Shown here one piece after another: positions 44,522 to 49,690 of a stretch of DNA of 49,690 nt. Every line of letters starts with the position of its first letter. Position 1 is the first letter of the stretch. This stretch comes from Balneolales bacterium. GTDB lineage: Bacteria > Bacteroidota > Rhodothermia > Balneolales > Natronogracilivirgulaceae. The notes under the pieces are model-generated. The model was not told the origin of the DNA. It was given only the letters and a program-made list of their open reading frames with translations, and made no database searches. The stretch is taken from positions 1-49,690 of the forward strand of contig SLOL01000092.1 of the NCBI GenBank assembly GCA_007132495.1, written 5' to 3'. The position numbers were made by a program, and so were the translations under genes.

Positions 44522-44758
44522 TTATCGTAAACCGAGTTTTTCACCTTTTTCCAGAAGTTGAACAGACTCCCGGAGGCGTTCCTCTTTCGTCTCCTGACGT
44601 TTGGCAACGGTTATCCAACCAATGAACTGCTTTTGATAGGTCGGTGCAAGCTGCCCGAAAAATTCTTTCGCTTTCTCATTTTGATTCAATGCATTTCTAA
44701 AATCTTCCGGCGGCTCAAAACTGATATTGTCCGGTTTTTCTGCCGCATTCATGCACAA
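44522..44758 (-). CDS. YdeI/OmpD-associated (OmdA) family C-terminal domain protein
   Basis: 78 residues. PEDFRNALNQNEKAKEFFGQLAPTYQKQFIGWI and VAKRQETKEERLRESVQLLEKGEKLGLR match the small helical domain found at the C-terminus of YdeI/OmdA proteins linked to bacteriocin or peptide tolerance. Full proteins often have a DUF1905 domain first; here only the C-terminal domain is present. Met3 (44752) is an alternative start. Stand-alone versions exist in Bacteroidota. Confidence 0.82.
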   Translation of the reverse strand: MCMNAAEKPDNISFEPPEDFRNALNQNEKAKEFFGQLAPTYQKQFIGWITVAKRQETKEERLRESVQLLEKGEKLGLR

Positions 44759-44888
44759 TTATTCTAAATATAATTTGCTAAACGTTTGTTTAATGAGCAC
44801 TTCGTGTTATATTCCATCATTTTCAATTACGTATATGTTCTCCAATTCAGCAGAGAATTGTCAGGGTGTAAGATAACATGAGATTACT

Positions 44889-45449
44889 ATGAACAGACGT
44901 GATATGCTTAAGTATGCGGCATTGTTAACGGGCAGCGCCGTATCCGGTTCTTTTGCTTCTGCGTTTTTATCAGGATGCTCAAGGCCCGGTGCAGTAGATT
45001 CCGAACTGCATTTTTTTGATGCTCATCAATTTAAACTTGTGGCGCAGCTGGCCGATACCATCTTGCCGCGAACCGATAGTCCTTCGGCTACCGACGTAGG
45101 TGTTCATCAAACCATTGACACCATGATTGGCCTGGTATTTGACAACGATTTTAAAAATGAGTTCAGAACCGGGTGGACGGATCTCGAAATATATCTCTCC
45201 GGTCATAACTTCGACAATCTGGACCAGCCGGAAAGAGTTGAACTGCTGCGGGGTTTGGAACTTGGTCGCAACAGTGAAACAGAAAATGCCCGGGAGGCCT
45301 ATGTGGAGTTGAAACAGCAGGTGATTGCCTATTACCTGACCACGGAAGAAATTGGCAGGGAGCATCTGAACTACCTGCCGGTACCGATCCATTACGGCCC
45401 CTGTATTTCCGTTGATGATGTCGATAACAAAGCTTGGGCAATACGATGA
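44889..45449 (+). CDS. Gluconate 2-dehydrogenase subunit 3-like, Tat lipoprotein
   Basis: 186 residues. MNRRDMLKYAALLTGSAVSG is a Tat-type signal and Cys30 (LSGCSR) gives a lipobox. The rest matches the small subunit of membrane GMC dehydrogenases: FKLVAQLADTILPRTDSPSATDVGVHQTID and GREHLNYLPVPIHYGPCI. It helps export and hold the flavin subunit. Its stop overlaps the GMC gene start as ATGA. Confidence 0.88.
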   Translation: MNRRDMLKYAALLTGSAVSGSFASAFLSGCSRPGAVDSELHFFDAHQFKLVAQLADTILPRTDSPSATDVGVHQTIDTMIGLVFDNDFKNEFRTGWTDLEIYLSGHNFDNLDQPERVELLRGLELGRNSETENAREAYVELKQQVIAYYLTTEEIGREHLNYLPVPIHYGPCISVDDVDNKAWAIR

Positions 45450-47155
45450 ATACCATGAACCAATCCAGTCGATCAGAATTTGACGCAATCGTTATCGGAT
45501 CAGGCATCAGTGGCGGTTACGCAGCGATGGAGTTGTGTAAAAAAGGGTATAAAACCCTGGTGCTGGAACGCGGACGGATGGTACGCCACGGAGAGTATCC
45601 TGGTGCAGATAAGGATATATGGGATCTGCCTTATCAAAACAGAGTTCCCAGAGATGAGATTGATAAACACTATTATAAGCAAAACCGTCTTTCATGGTGG
45701 GTAAGACAGGATAACAAACACTGGGTCAACAAGGACGATGAATACCCGTATGACGAAGATACGCGGTTTGACTGGATTCGCGGACATCATGTGGGTGGTC
45801 GTTCGATCATGTGGGGACGCCATTGCTACCGTCTCAGCGATATCGATTTTGAAGCCAATAAAAAAGAAGGGATCGCCATCGACTGGCCGATTCGATATGC
45901 GGATATAGCGCCCTGGTATGATTATGTGGAGACATTTGTAGGTATCAGTGGTCAGGCAGAGGGTCTGAAACAGGTTCCGGACGGAAAATTCCTGAAGCCT
46001 TTTCCCCTGAACTGTGCCGAACAGCATTTACGTGAGTCTGTAGCCCGAAAGTACCCCGAACGTGTGGTCACACCCGGACGTGTGGCCAATCTGACCGAAT
46101 ATGACCCGGAGATTCACAAGGGGCATCGCGGGCAGTGTCTTGCGCGTGACCGCTGCTGGCGCGGCTGTCCTTACGGCGCATACTTCAGCAGCCAGTCGGC
46201 AACCCTGCCGGTAGCCGAAGAAACGGGCAACCTGACGATTCGACCGCACAGTATTGTAAAAGAAATTTTGTATGATACGGACAGCGGTCGAGCCTCCGGC
46301 GTCCATCTGATCGATGCGGAAACCAGGGAAGAGACGGAGATAACGGCACGAATCATTTTTTGCAATGCCGGCACCGTCGGTACCACAGCCATTTTGTTGA
46401 ATAGTCGATCAGAGTCCTTCCCTCATGGTCTGGGTAACAAGAGTGGCGAACTGGGTCACAATATGATGGATCATCATTACGGGATGGGGGCATCAGGCAT
46501 ATTGCCCAGGCTTGAGGACTCCTATTACTCCGGCCGCAAACCGGTCGGATTTTACATCCCCAGGTTTACCAATATCGACGGTGAATCCCAAAGAGACGAC
46601 TATCTCCGTGGTTTCGGCTATCAGGGGTCGGCACACCGTATCGACCATTTCCCGGAAGGGGTGATCGGTGAAGATCTCAAGGATATAGTTTTTCAGCCGG
46701 GCGCCTGGCATATCGGAATGACTTGTTTTGGGGAATTACTTCCCTATCATGAAAACCGCATGTACCTCAATTTTAACAAAACAGATCAATACGGTATTCC
46801 TGTCATTACCTTTGATGCTCGATTGCGTGAAAATGAGGAGAAACTTCGCGAGCATGGGGTACAATGTGCTGTGGAAATGCTGGAAGCTGCCGGTTGCATA
46901 GATATTGTTGCAACAAACGAAGCTACTGCCGTGGGTGCCGCCATCCACGAAATGGGCACCGCCCGGATGGGACATAACCCGGAAACCAGTGTACTGAACC
47001 GCTGGAATCAGATGCACGAGGTACCAAATGTTTTTGTTACCGACGGCTCCTGCATGACCAGTGCCGGAACTCAAAATCCCAGCATAACCTATATGGCAAT
47101 CACTGCCCGGGCTGTGGACTACGCGCACAGTCGGCTTTCAGACGGCGAGTTATAA
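45446..47155 (+). CDS. GMC-family FAD-dependent oxidoreductase (gluconate/sugar dehydrogenase large subunit)
   Basis: 569 residues from ATG 45446, which forms the ATGA overlap; 45434 is an upstream alternative. FAD-binding loop AIVIGSGISGGYAAMELCKKG, RSIMWGRHCYRL, and the C-terminal pair IHEMGTARMG and VTDGSCMTSAGTQNPSITYMA carrying the active-site His/Asn. It has no signal of its own and should be exported with its Tat subunit. Members oxidise gluconate, fructose or, in 3-keto pathways, the C3 of glycosides. Electron acceptor genes are not adjacent. Confidence 0.92.
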   Translation: MNTMNQSSRSEFDAIVIGSGISGGYAAMELCKKGYKTLVLERGRMVRHGEYPGADKDIWDLPYQNRVPRDEIDKHYYKQNRLSWWVRQDNKHWVNKDDEYPYDEDTRFDWIRGHHVGGRSIMWGRHCYRLSDIDFEANKKEGIAIDWPIRYADIAPWYDYVETFVGISGQAEGLKQVPDGKFLKPFPLNCAEQHLRESVARKYPERVVTPGRVANLTEYDPEIHKGHRGQCLARDRCWRGCPYGAYFSSQSATLPVAEETGNLTIRPHSIVKEILYDTDSGRASGVHLIDAETREETEITARIIFCNAGTVGTTAILLNSRSESFPHGLGNKSGELGHNMMDHHYGMGASGILPRLEDSYYSGRKPVGFYIPRFTNIDGESQRDDYLRGFGYQGSAHRIDHFPEGVIGEDLKDIVFQPGAWHIGMTCFGELLPYHENRMYLNFNKTDQYGIPVITFDARLRENEEKLREHGVQCAVEMLEAAGCIDIVATNEATAVGAAIHEMGTARMGHNPETSVLNRWNQMHEVPNVFVTDGSCMTSAGTQNPSITYMAITARAVDYAHSRLSDGEL

Positions 47156-47197
47156 GCGGGTTACAGCTGCATGAGATTGTGTGTTATCCATTAATCA

Positions 47198-48187
47198 TCA
47201 CTCTGCAAGGGGTCTTGCAGGCACACCCTGGAAACCGATCTGAACAGGCTTAATTCTTCCATCTTGCTCAAATTCAAGTTTTTCAATGCATACTACACGG
47301 TGGTTACGGTGGGTTTCATCCAGTGGTCTTCTGTGATAAACAATGTAATACTCATCCTCTCCCGGTATCTGAAGCACGGAGTGATGCCCTGCACCCCGGG
47401 CCACATCAGGATCTTGCTGAAGTATGATCCCTTCTCTCTCAAATGGCCCCAGGGGATTGTCTGATATGGCATAAGCTACTCTGTAGTCGGGACCGGTCCA
47501 ACCACCTTCCGACCACATAAAATAATATTTCCCATCCCTTATGAACATAAAGGGCCCTTCAACATATTCCTCCGGAGTTATCTCTTTGTAAACCGTTCCA
47601 TCCTCAAAAGGGACCAGCCCCGTAAAGTCATCATTCAGCTTTACTACATTACAATGTCCCCAGCCCCCGTAATACATATAGTATGTGCCGTCTGTATCTT
47701 TGAATACGTATTGGTCAATAGGCTGAGCTCCGTTAATAATTTCATTAATCAAAGGTTCTCCCAGAAGATCTTTGTAAGGTCCCTCCGGACGGTCTGACAC
47801 AGCCACACCTATTCCGCCAACCTCGCCTTCATGCACATCATTGGCTGCAAAAAAGAAATAATATTTTTCATCTTTCTTTATGGATGCCGGTGCCCACATG
47901 GCACTGTCGGCCCACTGTACTTCCAATGTATCAATGATGCGTTCATGTTTGGTCCAGTTCACCAGGTCAGGTGAAGAAAATGCATCGAAATAGACCTGCT
48001 CATGATAGTAGTCCGAATACGTTGGAAATATCCAATACGTGTCACCATAAACTCGTGAAGCAGGATCCGCATACCATCCGTCGAAAAGAGGATTCCCGGT
48101 ATAGTTAATTTCTTCACTTTCCTGAGACCGCTTGCAGGCTGTTGTGAAGAGAATAATAGCAAAAAGAGAAAGGAAAAGGGTTTTCAT
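47198..48187 (-). CDS. Glycoside hydrolase family 43-like lipoprotein
   Basis: 329 residues. Signal MKTLFLSLFAIILFTTAC with lipobox Cys. Five-bladed propeller enzyme: GWYADPASRVYGDTYWIFPTY with the general base Asp, WADSAMWAPASIKKDEKYYFFFAAND with the pKa-modulating Asp region, and EEYVEGPFMFIRDGKYYFMWSEGG with the acid Glu. GH43 members cleave alpha-arabinans, beta-xylosides or galactans. Substrate is not predicted. It is convergent with the GMC gene, 42 bp apart. Confidence 0.9.
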   Translation of the reverse strand: MKTLFLSLFAIILFTTACKRSQESEEINYTGNPLFDGWYADPASRVYGDTYWIFPTYSDYYHEQVYFDAFSSPDLVNWTKHERIIDTLEVQWADSAMWAPASIKKDEKYYFFFAANDVHEGEVGGIGVAVSDRPEGPYKDLLGEPLINEIINGAQPIDQYVFKDTDGTYYMYYGGWGHCNVVKLNDDFTGLVPFEDGTVYKEITPEEYVEGPFMFIRDGKYYFMWSEGGWTGPDYRVAYAISDNPLGPFEREGIILQQDPDVARGAGHHSVLQIPGEDEYYIVYHRRPLDETHRNHRVVCIEKLEFEQDGRIKPVQIGFQGVPARPLAE

Positions 48188-48408
48188 TGTTATTAGCTTA
48201 AGTTATACGTTATAGAACGCAGAAAATAATTAAGGAACGTGAAATTGATTAAACAGAAAGGGCGTTTTTTCCCGCAGCACCTCACAGCTCCGCTTTGTCA
48301 GCCAAAGCCGGCCTTCCAGCTATGATTCCCTCTTCTTTCGCACTGCCTTCCGGAACCATTACAAGCCAGCGCTGATGCAGTTCCGGAACAGATTCCATGT
48401 GATTGAGT

Positions 48409-48651
48409 CTTTATTTCCGGGGTGATGTCAATTATTCGAACATACTACAAAAAAGGCCGGATTACTTGATCATCCTCCGGGGAAATCTGCCCTGGTTGTT
48501 CCGGTCCAAACTGACCGAAGGATAATAACTCTAATTCAGTTTTAAAGAATACCGCCAAATCATAATCTGAGAAAAAACGGGCTATTTCATCATTTACCTG
48601 CAAAAAGTAAAGCACGATGTTCGTATCAACCAGAAACTTACTTCCATTCAT
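48409..48651 (-). pseudogene. PIN-domain (VapC-like) toxin, interrupted by a stop
   Basis: The first 68 codons encode a PIN N-terminus: FLVDTNIVLYFL with the catalytic Asp, then AVFFKTELELLSFGQ and SPEDDQVIRPFL. A TAG stop (48445-48447) follows, but the same frame continues YVRIIDITPEIK, which matches the next family strand and helix before homology is lost. Intact PIN toxins are ~125-135 residues, so the ribonuclease site is incomplete. The start overlaps the antitoxin 3' end by 14 bp. Between 48188 and 48408 I see only a 38-codon minus frame at 48282-48398, of unknown value. Confidence 0.7.
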
Positions 48652-48835
48652 CGCGGATCTTTTTCTGATACTCTATAGGATTTACTCGAGCTTTCAGCGT
48701 ACCTGCGAGCAGTGAAATCTGTTTAGACGGACTTTTTTGCACCGCCTTGCGAATACTTTCGCGAATCTCGGTTTTCGATGCACCTTTTTTTATAACTGTT
48801 GCCCTTTCAGTTGGTGATTTATGAATATTGCACCC
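48638..48835 (-). pseudogene. Antitoxin-like gene lacking a visible start codon
   Basis: The minus frame is open from 48835 to the TAA at 48638-48640 and encodes KKGASKTEIRESIRKAVQ, then LLAGTLKARVNPIEYQKKIR and DEWK. This pattern is typical of small antitoxins paired with PIN toxins in Bacteroidota. No ATG, GTG or TTG occurs in frame before the conserved part (the first candidate region reads NIHKSPTERATVI), so the gene seems to have lost its start, as its toxin has been interrupted. Relatives are ~70-80 residues. Confidence 0.6.
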
Positions 48836-49058
48836 TTATAGAGCATAAAGGAATTTTGACTGCCAGAAAAGTCATGCCAATATTCAACATGGAAATAAAG
48901 CAGTCGACTTGATGGTTGTATGCAAATAAAATGTCTCCCAGGGCTTTTACTGGCAATAATTCATAAACCAATAATCAGATCAAGTCAAAATAAAATTCAG
49001 TTAATATTTCAAGGTCTTTCTGCAATTACATAATTTTCCATTGTTACAAAGAAATCGT

Positions 49059-49690
49059 TTATGATCCCGTAAATATCAAACCACTCCCAGATGATAATCT
49101 TCCTTTCGTTATCCGGCCTTTCACCCATTCACCGCCAGTGAAAATGGGTGCAGGGTGCTCGTAGCTTTCTGCCCAGTCAGGATTCTTCACTATTGCCACG
49201 GCAGCCTGGTCAAAAAGTGGCCTGGCTGGAGGATCCCCATCCATATTATAATACTCAAACAGGTTAGCCGAATAATCACCCCATGTATAGAACTCGCCAT
49301 CATGACGGCCGATTACAGGTTCGGAGATACGCGGACCCTTGCCCGGCATCCTGTGCAGGATCTGTGCCTGCGTAACTTGCACTGCAGTTGTGCCGGTGGG
49401 TTCGCCATAGCGTACTGTTACCATTTCAAACGGTACATCAATATCAAGAATATAATTCATTGAGGGGATATCCCAATCCTGGTTATGCTCTCCCGGTCTT
49501 GGATAGTTCGACCCAAGCCAGACTATTCTAATGTTTTCGGCTATGGCGGGTTCCTTTTTCAGTGCAAGTGCGATATTGGTCAATTTGCCAACCGGGATAA
49601 TTATAAGTTCCTGGTCCCGCTCCCTGAGGGCCTGTTCAATAATAAAATCAACTGCCTCATGTCCGTCAAATTCGGGAGAATCCAGGTTAC
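49059..49690 (-). CDS. Nucleoside hydrolase family protein, 5' part beyond the window
   Basis: The frame stays open to the right edge, so the TTG at 49583 is not the start; the protein continues upstream. Visible sequence begins with an SPEFDGHEAVDFIIEQAL segment, then ELIIIPVGKLTNIALAL, which matches the GPLTNLALAL block of inosine-uridine nucleoside hydrolases. The NYILDIDVPFEMVTV and YNMDGDPPARPLFDQAAVAIV segments supply the second metal/sugar-site region. The calcium-binding DxDxGxDD start lies outside. Expected reaction: hydrolysis of a nucleoside or related N-riboside. The 223 bp before its stop (48836-49058) hold no gene or motif I can identify. Confidence 0.88.
   Translation of the reverse strand, partial: NLDSPEFDGHEAVDFIIEQALRERDQELIIIPVGKLTNIALALKKEPAIAENIRIVWLGSNYPRPGEHNQDWDIPSMNYILDIDVPFEMVTVRYGEPTGTTAVQVTQAQILHRMPGKGPRISEPVIGRHDGEFYTWGDYSANLFEYYNMDGDPPARPLFDQAAVAIVKNPDWAESYEHPAPIFTGGEWVKGRITKGRLSSGSGLIFTGS

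Overview
The window looks like a chromosomal segment from a member of the Bacteroidota/Rhodothermota/Balneolota radiation, possibly a halophilic Balneolales-type bacterium. The cues are GC near 50%, many acidic exported proteins, lipoproteins with short lipobox signals, A-rich gene leaders that mostly lack Shine-Dalgarno sequences, and numerous Tat-exported sugar oxidoreductases. The placement is inferred from style; there is no rRNA or marker gene. I found no rRNA, tRNA, CRISPR array, IS transposase or phage gene.

Layout. Bases 1-13,500 hold the end of an FG-GAP repeat protein, a glycosidase-like lipoprotein, two Tat-exported Gfo/Idh/MocA oxidoreductases, deoC, a penicillin-acylase-family enzyme, a GH2 glycosidase, a secreted protein of unknown function and an RlpA-like protein. 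Bases 13,470-18,340 (minus strand) hold a PQQ dehydrogenase with a cytochrome c domain, a DUF1080 (3-keto-glycoside hydrolase/lyase-type) protein and a TIM-barrel glycosidase lipoprotein. Bases 18,629-28,463 are a complete L-rhamnose catabolic operon: NCS1-family permease, fused rhamnulose-1-P aldolase/lactaldehyde dehydrogenase, a 57-residue membrane protein, rhamnose isomerase, rhamnulokinase and LutABC. The order implies rhamnose to rhamnulose to rhamnulose-1-P, then DHAP plus lactaldehyde, then lactate and pyruvate. Two sulfatases follow directly (28,504-32,198). Next come an SDR, a third Tat-exported Gfo/Idh/MocA protein with an exported TIM-barrel isomerase, an OB-fold-like protein and an amidohydrolase. 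Bases 37,814-43,207 (minus) are housekeeping and stress genes: an M48 protease with LemA, SDR, MDR oxidoreductase, YeaQ/GlsB-type protein and a 59-residue protein. The right end has a Tat-exported mannonate-dehydratase-like protein, a GMC oxidoreductase with its small subunit, GH43, a decayed toxin-antitoxin pair and part of a nucleoside hydrolase.

Together the genes suggest breakdown of a sulfated, rhamnose- and uronate-containing glycan (ulvan-like, inferred). Sulfatases and glycosidases act outside the cytoplasm, oxidoreductases handle oxidised or 3-keto sugars, and the rhamnose operon handles the released deoxysugar.

The most unusual signal is non-coding. A family of small hairpin elements (four intact units and one decayed copy) lies directly in front of start codons. 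Two 120-bp units, 18 kb apart and in opposite orientation, differ at only 3 positions. A related 93/94-bp unit is present as a tandem pair. Every intact unit begins with ATGAAA and ends exactly where the next ATGAAA begins: the gene's start codon or, for the outer tandem copy, the next unit. This is what insertion at, or duplication of, an ATGAAA start site would leave.
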